Shown here in pieces: positions 1 to 5,970 of a DNA stretch of 10,904 bases. The notes under the pieces were generated by a model. The model did no database searches. It was not told the origin of the DNA and saw only the letters and a program-made list of their open reading frames with translations. Position 1 is the stretch's first letter. Each line of letters starts with the position of its first letter. Source of the stretch: Burkholderiales bacterium (GTDB lineage Bacteria > Pseudomonadota > Gammaproteobacteria > Burkholderiales > Burkholderiaceae_C); NCBI GenBank assembly GCA_025352345.1, contig JANXTP010000277.1, positions 1-10,904 on the forward strand, in the 5' to 3' direction. Made by a program: the position numbers and the translations under genes.

Positions 1-519
1 ATTGCAGTTTTGCAGCAACTTCTGGATGATGTTTTCGACATCCTCACCGACATATCCGGCTTCAGTCAGCGTGGTCGCATCGGCAATCACGAACGGCACG
101 TTCAGCAGCCGCGCCAGTGTTTGTGCCAGCAAGGTCTTGCCGGATCCGGTCGGGCCGATCAGCAGGATGTTGCTCTTCGACAGCTCGACTTCGTCGTTGT
201 GGCGGCTCATGTGCTTGAGCCGCTTGTAGTGGTTGTAGACCGCCACCGCCAGCGTGCGCTTGGCCGGCTCCTGGCCAATCACGTACTGATCGAGGCTGGC
301 CTTGATTTCACTCGGAATCGGCAGGTCGGACTTGGCCGCCTTCGGGTCGGCAATTTCAGCCGGCACTTCGTCGCGGATGATGTCGTTGCAAAGCTCGATG
401 CACTCATCGCAGATGAACACCGATGGACCCGCGATGAGCTTCTTGACCTCGTGCTGGCTCTTGCCACAGAAGGAGCAATACAGAACTTTTTCGCTCGAAG
501 AGCCTTTTTTGTCGGCCAT
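1..519 (-). CDS. clpX: ClpX, ATP-dependent unfoldase of the ClpXP protease (5' part only)
   Basis: ClpX is a hexameric AAA+ ATPase that recognises, unfolds and threads substrates into the ClpP chamber in the cytoplasm. The minus frame stays open from ATG at 519 to the left edge, giving 173 N-terminal residues of a protein usually about 420 long, so the gene is cut by the window and is not truncated. The N-terminal zinc-binding domain is visible with Cys15, Cys18, Cys37 and Cys40. The AAA+ module follows, with Walker A GPTGSGKT at residues 122-129 and the conserved ADATTLTEAGYVGEDVE stretch at 146-162. It lies downstream of clpP on the same strand with a 113-base gap that contains a terminator-like hairpin. 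I see no strong Shine-Dalgarno before the ATG. A TATTAT box (plus 555-560) could be a -10 element for a separate clpX promoter, but no matching -35 is seen. The identification is very secure. Confidence 0.97.
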   Translation of the reverse strand, partial: MADKKGSSSEKVLYCSFCGKSQHEVKKLIAGPSVFICDECIELCNDIIRDEVPAEIADPKAAKSDLPIPSEIKASLDQYVIGQEPAKRTLAVAVYNHYKRLKHMSRHNDEVELSKSNILLIGPTGSGKTLLAQTLARLLNVPFVIADATTLTEAGYVGEDVENIIQKLLQNCN

Positions 520-560
520 GAAAAGGTGCTACCGGTTGGCGAAATACTGTTTCGATAATA

Positions 561-603
561 GAACAAAAGAAAACGGGACCTTGCGGTGAAGAAAGGCCCC
601 GTT
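561..603 (-). terminator. terminator or attenuator hairpin between clpP and clpX
   Basis: Read on the minus strand, AACGGGGCC and GGTCCCGTT form a 9-pair stem with one G-U wobble around a 14-base loop. It is followed by TTCTTTTGTTC. A GC-rich stem with a T-rich tail is the form of a Rho-independent terminator. It begins 29 bases past the clpP stop and ends before clpX. The tail is interrupted by C and G, so termination is probably partial. That would lower clpX output relative to clpP rather than cut the genes apart. On the plus strand there is no T-tract. The function is inferred from sequence only. Confidence 0.6.
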
Positions 604-632
604 GGCTGTGTTGATCAGGCGGTTTGGGCCGA

Positions 633-1241
633 TCAGGACCGCTTGGAAATCACCTCGTCGATCAGGCCGTAGTCCTTCGCTTCACCGGACGACATGAAGT
701 AATCACGTTCCGAATCGGTACGGATCTTCTCGATCGGCTGGCTGGTGCGCTCGGCCAGGATCTGGTTCAGGCTTTCGCGCAGCTTCAAGATCTCGCGCGC
801 CTGGATCTCGATGTCGGTGGCCTGACCCTGCGCCCCGCCTGACGGCTGGTGAATCATCACCCGCGAATTGGGCAGCGCGAAACGCTTGCCCTTGGCCCCG
901 GCTGCCAGCAGGAAGGCGCCCATGCTGGCGGCGATGCCCATGCACAAGGTGGACACGTCGGGCTTGATGAAATTCATGGTGTCGAACACCGACAAGCCGG
1001 AGCTGACCGAGCCGCCGGGCGAGTTGATGTAAAGCGAGATGTCCTTGTCCGGGTTTTCGCTTTCCAGAAACAGCAACTGCGCGACGACCACGTTGGCCGA
1101 CTGGTCGTTGACCGGACCCACCAGAAAGATCACCCGCTCACGCAACAGGCGCGAATAGATGTCGTAGGCGCGTTCACCACGGCCGGATTGCTCGATGACC
1201 ATCGGCACCATGCCCAGGCCTTGCGTGTCTAGTGCGCTCAT
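633..1241 (-). CDS. clpP: ClpP, ATP-dependent Clp protease proteolytic subunit
   Basis: ClpP forms a double heptameric ring of serine-protease subunits in the cytoplasm and degrades proteins fed by ClpX or ClpA. The protein is 202 residues, close to the family norm. The catalytic triad is visible as Ser106 in GIAASMGAF, His131 in MIHQP and Asp180 in RDYFM. These match Ser111/His136/Asp185 of the E. coli precursor with a constant offset of five. The oligomer-forming INSPGGSVSSG stretch is at 72-82. The start at 1241 (MSALDTQGLG) is preferred over an in-frame ATG at 1280 because an AAGGA lies 8 bases upstream and the 13 extra residues are not ClpP-like. The gene follows tig on the same strand and precedes clpX. 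Confidence 0.97.
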   Translation of the reverse strand: MSALDTQGLGMVPMVIEQSGRGERAYDIYSRLLRERVIFLVGPVNDQSANVVVAQLLFLESENPDKDISLYINSPGGSVSSGLSVFDTMNFIKPDVSTLCMGIAASMGAFLLAAGAKGKRFALPNSRVMIHQPSGGAQGQATDIEIQAREILKLRESLNQILAERTSQPIEKIRTDSERDYFMSSGEAKDYGLIDEVISKRS

Positions 1242-1249
1242 GCGATTTG

Positions 1250-1254
1250 TCCTT
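1250..1254 (-). promoter_or_regulatory. ribosome binding site of clpP
   Basis: AAGGA on the minus strand, with 8 bases to the ATG at 1241. It decides the clpP start against the upstream ATG at 1280. Confidence 0.7.
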
Positions 1255-1270
1255 GTTGTGTACGTCTGTT

Positions 1271-1286
1271 GTGGGCCCACGTGGGC
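1271..1286. repeat. overlapping perfect palindromes in the clpP leader
   Basis: The 16-base stretch GTGGGCCCACGTGGGC holds two overlapping perfect palindromes: a 10-base one at 1271-1280 and a 12-base one, GCCCACGTGGGC, at 1275-1286. They lie 30-45 bases upstream of the clpP ATG, just downstream of a CATAAT box on the minus strand (plus 1299-1304). The place suits an operator or an mRNA leader structure. No known regulator is assigned, and a chance GC-rich palindrome is possible. Confidence 0.4.
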
Positions 1287-1345
1287 GCACGGCGATGAAT
1301 TATGTCGTCACCAGCGCCATCGCCGAGACACCCCGGAATGAACAA

Positions 1346-1372
1346 GGGCACCGGCCTTGCAGCGCGGTGCCC
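1346..1372 (-). terminator. hairpin between tig and clpP, possible weak terminator
   Basis: GGGCACC (1346-1352) and GGTGCCC (1366-1372) form a perfect 7-pair GC-rich stem around a 13-base loop. It lies 21 bases past the tig stop. On the minus strand it is followed by TTGTTC, a short T-poor tail. It could end part of the tig transcripts or act as an RNase-processing or stabilising hairpin between tig and clpP. Confidence 0.4.
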
Positions 1373-1393
1373 CGTCGATGCGGACCGTCAGGT

Positions 1394-2701
1394 TCAGCTG
1401 GCCATCAATTCGTCGAACGTCAGCGGCTTGTCGGTGACCTTGGCACGGGCCAGCACGAAATCGGTGACATTGCCTTCCACCACCGTCGCCTCGACATCCG
1501 CCATGCGTTGGCGGTCGCCCAGATACCAGTTGAAGACTTCAGCTGGTTTCTCATAACTTTGGGCCAGCTCCTGGATGTGGCTTTGCAGTTGTTCCGGCTG
1601 TGGCTGCAAATTGTTCAGGCGCACCAGTTCTCCCACCACCAGCCCCAGGCGCACACGACGCTCGGCTTGCGACAGAAAGACCTTCGGCGGAATCTGCTCC
1701 TTGGTGATCGATTTGTTGCCGCGCTGCTTCATGTCGGCGAGCGCGTTTTCAACCAGGCGATTGAGTTCGTCATCGACCAGCACATTGGGCACCTCGAGCT
1801 CACTGTGCTTGATCAGCGCCTCCATCACCGACGCCTTGTTGCGCACCTGGATGCGAGCCTTGACCTCGCGCTCGAGGTTGTTGCGCACATCCTTGCGCAA
1901 ACTGTCGACCGAGCCGTCAGCAATGCCGAGCGAGCGCGCGAATTCATCGCTCAGCTCGGGCAGGTGTGTTGCCTCGATCGCCTTGATCGTGACCAGGAAG
2001 TCGGCCTCCTTGCCGGCCAGTTCCTGGGTCTGGTAGTTCTGCGGGAACGTCAGCGGAAAGGTCTTCGATTCGCCGACCTTCATGCCGCGAACCGCCTGGT
2101 CGAAGGTGTCCAGCATCTGGCCCTCGCCGATCACGAACTGGAAGTCGGTCGCGGTGCCGAACTCGAAGGGCACACCGTCGAGCTTGCCTTCGAAATCGAT
2201 GGTCACACGGTCAGTCTCAACGGCGCTTTCACCAGCCGGGCGGGCAACGAAGGTGCGGCGCTGCTTGCGCAGGATGCCGATCGTGCGATCGATGGCGGCC
2301 TCATCGACTTCAGCAGCAAAGCGTTCGACTTCGGCTTCTTCCAGGCTGCCGATCTTCACCTCGGGGAACACCTCGAACAGCGCCTCGAAGGTCAGCTGGT
2401 TGGTATCGCCGGTATTTTTCTCGGACAAGCGCGGCGCACCTGCCACGCGCAGATTGGCCTCGGAGACAGCCCGGGCGAACTCCTTGCTGAGCTTGTCGTG
2501 GACCACTTCGTTCTCGACCGACCTGCCGAAGCGCTTGGACATCACGCTCAAGGGCACCTTGCCCGGACGGAAGCCATCGACCTTGGCGGTGCGCGACATC
2601 TCTTTCAAGCGGCCATTGATCTCACCGTTGATGGTTTCGGTGGCCACGGTCAGCGTGATGCGCCGTTCGAGCTTTTCGAGGGTTTCGACGGTCACTGTCA
2701 T
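1394..2701 (-). CDS. tig: trigger factor, ribosome-associated chaperone and peptidyl-prolyl isomerase
   Basis: Trigger factor docks at the ribosomal exit tunnel and shields and folds nascent chains. The protein is 435 residues, the usual length. The N-terminal ribosome-binding domain carries the signature GFRPGKVP at 43-50, with Phe44 and Arg45 as in E. coli; Pro46 replaces the E. coli Lys46. An FKBP-type PPIase domain runs from about 155 to 250, with DRVTIDFEGKLDGVPF at 164-179. The remainder is the helical C-terminal substrate-binding domain. The ATG at 2701 starts the canonical MTVTVETLEKLERR. There is no good Shine-Dalgarno, only AGAAAG about 10 bases upstream. The gene starts 35 bases after the 3' end of tRNA-Leu on the same strand, with no terminator between, so co-transcription is likely. 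clpP and clpX follow. The identification is secure. Confidence 0.97.
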   Translation of the reverse strand: MTVTVETLEKLERRITLTVATETINGEINGRLKEMSRTAKVDGFRPGKVPLSVMSKRFGRSVENEVVHDKLSKEFARAVSEANLRVAGAPRLSEKNTGDTNQLTFEALFEVFPEVKIGSLEEAEVERFAAEVDEAAIDRTIGILRKQRRTFVARPAGESAVETDRVTIDFEGKLDGVPFEFGTATDFQFVIGEGQMLDTFDQAVRGMKVGESKTFPLTFPQNYQTQELAGKEADFLVTIKAIEATHLPELSDEFARSLGIADGSVDSLRKDVRNNLEREVKARIQVRNKASVMEALIKHSELEVPNVLVDDELNRLVENALADMKQRGNKSITKEQIPPKVFLSQAERRVRLGLVVGELVRLNNLQPQPEQLQSHIQELAQSYEKPAEVFNWYLGDRQRMADVEATVVEGNVTDFVLARAKVTDKPLTFDELMAS

Positions 2702-2736
2702 GATCTGAGAACTTTCTATGAACGTTGTGTTGTGGC

Positions 2737-2823
2737 TGGTGCGCGGGGCGGGACTCGAACCCGCACACCATTGCTGGCGTCAGGACCTAAACCTGGTGCG
2801 TCTACCAATTTCGCCACCCGCGC
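2737..2823 (-). tRNA. tRNA-Leu(UAG), CCA encoded
   Basis: On the minus strand a full class II tRNA can be folded. The acceptor stem GCGCGGG/CCCGCGC pairs perfectly, followed by discriminator A (2740) and an encoded CCA (2739-2737). The D-arm GCGAAATTGGTAGACGC follows the acceptor stem. The anticodon loop is TTTAGGT (plus 2785-2791), with anticodon TAG at plus 2787-2789. A long variable arm (ACGCC/GGTGT with loop AGCAAT) is typical of leucine tRNAs. The T-arm is GCGGG TTCGAGT CCCGC. The first pair of the anticodon stem is a C-A mismatch. The length with CCA is 87. It reads CUN leucine codons, mainly CUA. It lies directly upstream of tig. Confidence 0.96.
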
Positions 2824-2937
2824 GGGGCCGATTCAAACGACAGGAGCACGCGCTTCTATCAAACGCGATTTTCCGCACACCGCGGAAAGCCGATCATTTT
2901 AGCCGTCAGCGCTGCGGCTCCGTAGACAATATGTTCT

Positions 2938-3792
2938 GTGAGCGTTGAGCACTACGAAAATTTCCCCGTTGCCTCCTGGCTGTGTCCTGCGCCATTGCGG
3001 GGGACGGTCGCGGCCATCTACTGGTTTGCGAGAACGGCCGACGACATTGCCGACGAGGGCGATGCGCTGCCCGCCCAGCGCTTGGCGGACTTGGCCGCCT
3101 TTCGCGCCGACCTGTTGGCCGTCGCCGCCGGCGGCAGCCCATCGCCGCGCTGGCAGACGGTGTTCGCACCACTGGGCGTCGCCATTGCGCGCCACCATCT
3201 GCCCATCCATCTGCTCGACGATCTGCTGCGCGCCTTCGAACAGGACATCGTCAAGACGCGCTACCGCGATCGCGCGGAAGTGCTCGACTACTGCAGCCGT
3301 TCGGCCAACCCGGTCGGCCGCCTGCTGCTGCACCTCTATGGCGTTAGCGATGCCGAATCGCTGGCGCAGTCGGATGCGATCTGCACCGCCTTGCAGCTGA
3401 TCAACTTCTGGCAGGACGTGGGCATCGACACTGCGCGCGATCGCCTGTACCTGCCGCTGGCCGACATCGCGTCGCACGGCCTGTCGGTGGAGTCGTTGTT
3501 GGCCCAACAGGACAGCCCGGCCTCACGCGGCCTCATCGCCGAGATGACAACCTGGGCGCGTGCGCTGATGCTGCAAGGCGCACCGCTGGTGCACCGTGTG
3601 GCAGGGCGTGCCGGCTGGGAGCTGCGCCTGGTGGTGCAAGGCGGGCTGCGCATCGCCGACAAGATCGAACAGATGGACCACGCGACGTTGCTGCGTCGCC
3701 CACGCATCGGCAAGGCCGACGCCCCACTGCTGCTGTGGCGCGCCGCCCTGATGCGCGCCCCCTCGACGACCTTGACCCGAAAAACCGCATGA
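2938..3792 (+). CDS. hpnC: HpnC, hydroxysqualene synthase (squalene synthase HpnC)
   Basis: HpnC belongs to the all-alpha isoprenoid synthases and converts presqualene diphosphate from HpnD into hydroxysqualene. The protein is 284 residues, normal for the family. The hallmark start VEHYENFPVAS is at residues 3-13. The first aspartate-rich motif is DDIADE at 35-40 and the second is NFWQDVGID at 156-164, followed by RDRLYLP. An in-frame TAG at 2923 leaves GTG 2938 as the only usable start. No Shine-Dalgarno is seen before it. A five-codon frame (ATG 2931 to TGA 2948) overlaps the start in another frame. It is the first gene of hpnCDE, divergent from tRNA-Leu and tig, and it overlaps hpnD by ATGA. 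HpnC is told from HpnD by the HYENFP start and the WQD form of the second motif. Confidence 0.93.
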   Translation: MSVEHYENFPVASWLCPAPLRGTVAAIYWFARTADDIADEGDALPAQRLADLAAFRADLLAVAAGGSPSPRWQTVFAPLGVAIARHHLPIHLLDDLLRAFEQDIVKTRYRDRAEVLDYCSRSANPVGRLLLHLYGVSDAESLAQSDAICTALQLINFWQDVGIDTARDRLYLPLADIASHGLSVESLLAQQDSPASRGLIAEMTTWARALMLQGAPLVHRVAGRAGWELRLVVQGGLRIADKIEQMDHATLLRRPRIGKADAPLLLWRAALMRAPSTTLTRKTA

Positions 3793-4640
3793 CGCCAGAA
3801 CAACAATACGTGCAAGACAAGGCCGCCAAAAGCGGATCGAGCTTTTACTACGCCTTCCTGTTCCTGCCGCCGCCACGGCGCGCTGCGATCACCGCCTTCT
3901 ATACCTTCTGCCGCGAGGTCGACGACGTGGTCGACGAGACCAGCGACGCCGGCGTCGCTGCCACCAAGCTGGCCTGGTGGCGCGGCGAGGTCGTCAGTGC
4001 GTTTGCCGGCCGACCCAGCCACCCGGTGATGAAGGCCTTGATGCCGCACACCGGGCCTTTCGCCATTGAGGCCCGCCATCTGCAGGCCGTCATCGATGGC
4101 TGCCAGATCGACCTCGAACAGACGCGCTTCCTCGACTTTCCCGGCCTGGCTCGCTATTGCCATCTGGTGGCCGGCATCGTCGGCGAAGTGGCATCGAGCA
4201 TCTTCGGGCGCAGCAGTGAGGCCACCGTCCAGTACGCCCACAAGCTTGGGCTCGCGATGCAGCTGACCAACATCATCCGCGACGTCGGCGACGACGCGCG
4301 GCGCGGCCGCATCTACCTGCCGGTGGCCGAGCTGCAGCGCTTCGACGTCAAGTCCAGCGAGCTGTTGCTGCGCACGCCGCCCTACGGCTACAGCGACCGC
4401 TTCAATGCGCTGATGAGCTTCCAGGCGGAGCGGGCGCACCGAACCTATGACGAAGCGATGGCGCTGCTGCCCGAGGTCGACCGGCAGCCGCAGAAGCCGG
4501 GCCTGATGATGGCCAACATCTACCGCAGCCTGCTGCGCGAGATCGAGGCCGACGGCTTCAAGGTGCTGCACCAGCGCACCTCGCTGACGCCCGTGCGCAA
4601 GCTGTGGATCGCGCTGCGCACACACTGGCAGGGCCGCTGA
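3789..4640 (+). CDS. hpnD: HpnD, presqualene diphosphate synthase
   Basis: HpnD joins two farnesyl diphosphates head to head to give presqualene diphosphate, the first committed step to squalene. The protein is 283 residues, the usual size. It begins MTPEQQYVQDKAAKSGSSFYYAF, with the SGSSFYYAF family stretch at 15-23. The aspartate-rich motifs are DDVVDE at 45-50 (within FCREVDDVVDE) and NIIRDVGDD at 161-169, followed by RGRIYLP. An in-frame upstream ATG at 3735 would add 18 residues that lie inside hpnC and do not look like the family. The start at 3789 gives the classical ATGA overlap with the hpnC stop, so translational coupling is likely. Its own Shine-Dalgarno is not evident. The stop codon is followed immediately by the hpnE start. 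Confidence 0.95.
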   Translation: MTPEQQYVQDKAAKSGSSFYYAFLFLPPPRRAAITAFYTFCREVDDVVDETSDAGVAATKLAWWRGEVVSAFAGRPSHPVMKALMPHTGPFAIEARHLQAVIDGCQIDLEQTRFLDFPGLARYCHLVAGIVGEVASSIFGRSSEATVQYAHKLGLAMQLTNIIRDVGDDARRGRIYLPVAELQRFDVKSSELLLRTPPYGYSDRFNALMSFQAERAHRTYDEAMALLPEVDRQPQKPGLMMANIYRSLLREIEADGFKVLHQRTSLTPVRKLWIALRTHWQGR

Positions 4641-5933
4641 TTGGAACGCACACCGGCAGGCCGCCGGCTGGCGGTGATCGGCGGGGGCTGGGCAGGCCTC
4701 GCCGCTGCCATCGAGGCCACCACGCTCGGCGACCAGGTGACGCTGTTTGAGATGGCACCCACGCTTGGCGGGCGGGCGCGCAGCGTCAGCCGCGTGGAGC
4801 CGGCGCTGGACAACGGTCAGCACATCCTGATCGGCGCCTACGCTGACACGCTGCGGCTGATGCGGCAGCTCGGCGTCGACAGCACGACGGCGCTGATGCG
4901 CACCTCGCTGACCCTGGTCGATGCGCAAGGCGTCGGCCTGCGCTTGCCCAGTGGCCCGCCGATCCTCGCCTTCGCCCGCGGCGTGTTTGCCCACAGCGGC
5001 TGGACGCTGCGTGAACGCGCTGCGCTGCTGCTGAAAGCGCTGTACTGGGCCAGCATCGGCTTCACCTGCCGCTCTGACCTGACAGTCAGCAACCTGTGCT
5101 CGGACCTGCCGCCCGCCGTGCAGCGCGACCTGATCGAGCCGCTGTGCGTCTCGGCGCTGAACACACCGGCCCCGCAGGCCAGCGCCCGCGTGTTCCTGCG
5201 CGTGCTGCACGACGCGATGTTCTCCGGACCGGGTTCAGCCGATCTGCTGCTGCCGCGCCAGCCACTCGGTGACCTGCTGCCAGAACCGGCACGGCACTGG
5301 CTGACGCAACACGGCGCAAAGGTGCTGACGTCGCGGCGCGTCATGAATCTCGAAGCCGATGGCGCGCTGTGGCAGGTCGATGGCGAGCCGTTCGACGGCG
5401 TGGTGCTGGCCTGCACCGCCAGTGAAGCCGGCCGGCTCGCGCGCGCCCACGCCCCACTGTGGGGTCGTTGTGCGGCAGCGCTGTGGTACGAGCCCATCGT
5501 CACCGTGTATGCGATGTCGGCCGGCACGCGGCTGCCGCAGCCGATGACGGTGCTGCGTGCCGATGCGCCACACGGCCCGGCGCAGTTCGTGTTCGACCAC
5601 GGCTGGCTCAGTGGTCGCGACGGTCTGCTGAGCTTCGTCATCAGTGCCGCCGAACCCTGGGTCGAGGCCGGTGCCGAGGCCACCGCGCACGCCGTGTTGA
5701 CGCAAGCGAATGAGCAGTTGGCCGGGCATCTGCGCGCGCCGCTGCAGACGCTGCGGGTGTTCAACGAAAAGCGTGCCACCTTCCGCTGCAAGCCACGGCT
5801 GCAGCGGCCGCCGCCGCGCATCACCACCGGGCTGATGGCCGCGGGCGACTACATCGAAGGCCCCTACCCCGCCACGCTGGAAGGCGCGGTGCGATCTGGC
5901 CTGCATGCGGCGCGGAGCTGGCGCAACAGCTGA
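4641..5933 (+). CDS. hpnE: HpnE, FAD-dependent hydroxysqualene dehydroxylase
   Basis: HpnE reduces hydroxysqualene to squalene and closes the three-enzyme HpnCDE route. The protein is 430 residues. An N-terminal Rossmann FAD-binding motif, LAVIGGGWAGLAAAIEA, has Gly14, Gly16 and Gly19, with Glu37 as the likely ribose-binding acid. The next stretch, LGGRARS, is typical of amine-oxidase-type flavoproteins. The C-terminal FAD motif MAAGDYIEGPYPATLEGAV is at 399-417. The start is TTG, directly after the hpnD TGA and in the same frame as hpnD, so no start further upstream is possible. AGGG at 4630-4633 is a plausible ribosome binding site with 7 bases of spacing. The next in-frame alternative, GTG at Val12, would cut into the first beta strand. 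It is the last gene of the operon. Confidence 0.94.
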   Translation: MERTPAGRRLAVIGGGWAGLAAAIEATTLGDQVTLFEMAPTLGGRARSVSRVEPALDNGQHILIGAYADTLRLMRQLGVDSTTALMRTSLTLVDAQGVGLRLPSGPPILAFARGVFAHSGWTLRERAALLLKALYWASIGFTCRSDLTVSNLCSDLPPAVQRDLIEPLCVSALNTPAPQASARVFLRVLHDAMFSGPGSADLLLPRQPLGDLLPEPARHWLTQHGAKVLTSRRVMNLEADGALWQVDGEPFDGVVLACTASEAGRLARAHAPLWGRCAAALWYEPIVTVYAMSAGTRLPQPMTVLRADAPHGPAQFVFDHGWLSGRDGLLSFVISAAEPWVEAGAEATAHAVLTQANEQLAGHLRAPLQTLRVFNEKRATFRCKPRLQRPPPRITTGLMAAGDYIEGPYPATLEGAVRSGLHAARSWRNS

Positions 5934-5938
5934 GCCTT

Positions 5939-5962
5939 CGCTGAGACTCAGCAGATTCAGCG
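5939..5962. terminator. weak hairpin between convergent hpnE and the 5971-7131 gene
   Basis: CGCTGA (5939-5944) and TCAGCG (5957-5962) form a 6-pair inverted repeat with a 12-base loop. A second palindrome, GCTGAGACTCAGC, lies at 5940-5952. There is no T-tract on either side. The place, in the 37-base gap between convergent stops, suits a shared terminator, but the sequence support is thin. Confidence 0.25.
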
Positions 5963-5970
5963 CAGCGCAG

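Noticed and set aside
633..1280. A longer ClpP starting at ATG 1280
   Set aside because: The 13 extra residues do not resemble ClpP, and the ATG at 1241 has an AAGGA at the right distance.
2870..2888. Hairpin TTTCCGC/GCGGAAA upstream of hpnC
   Set aside because: The 7-pair stem is perfect, but no T-tract follows on either strand and it is not next to a gene end. No function can be supported.
1232..2902. A 556-residue open frame on the plus strand across tig and the tRNA
   Set aside because: It is antisense to trigger factor and reads through the tRNA-Leu gene. The protein is rich in His, Gln and Leu, as mirror frames of GC-rich genes are, and matches nothing known.
3336..5210. A 624-residue open frame on the minus strand across hpnC, hpnD and hpnE
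   Set aside because: It is the opposite-strand shadow of three well-supported genes. Its composition is typical of GC-rich mirror frames and it has no domain.
4838..5827. A 329-residue minus-strand frame within hpnE
   Set aside because: It is antisense to the flavoprotein. Its high Ser, Arg and Ala content and lack of motifs mark it as a shadow.
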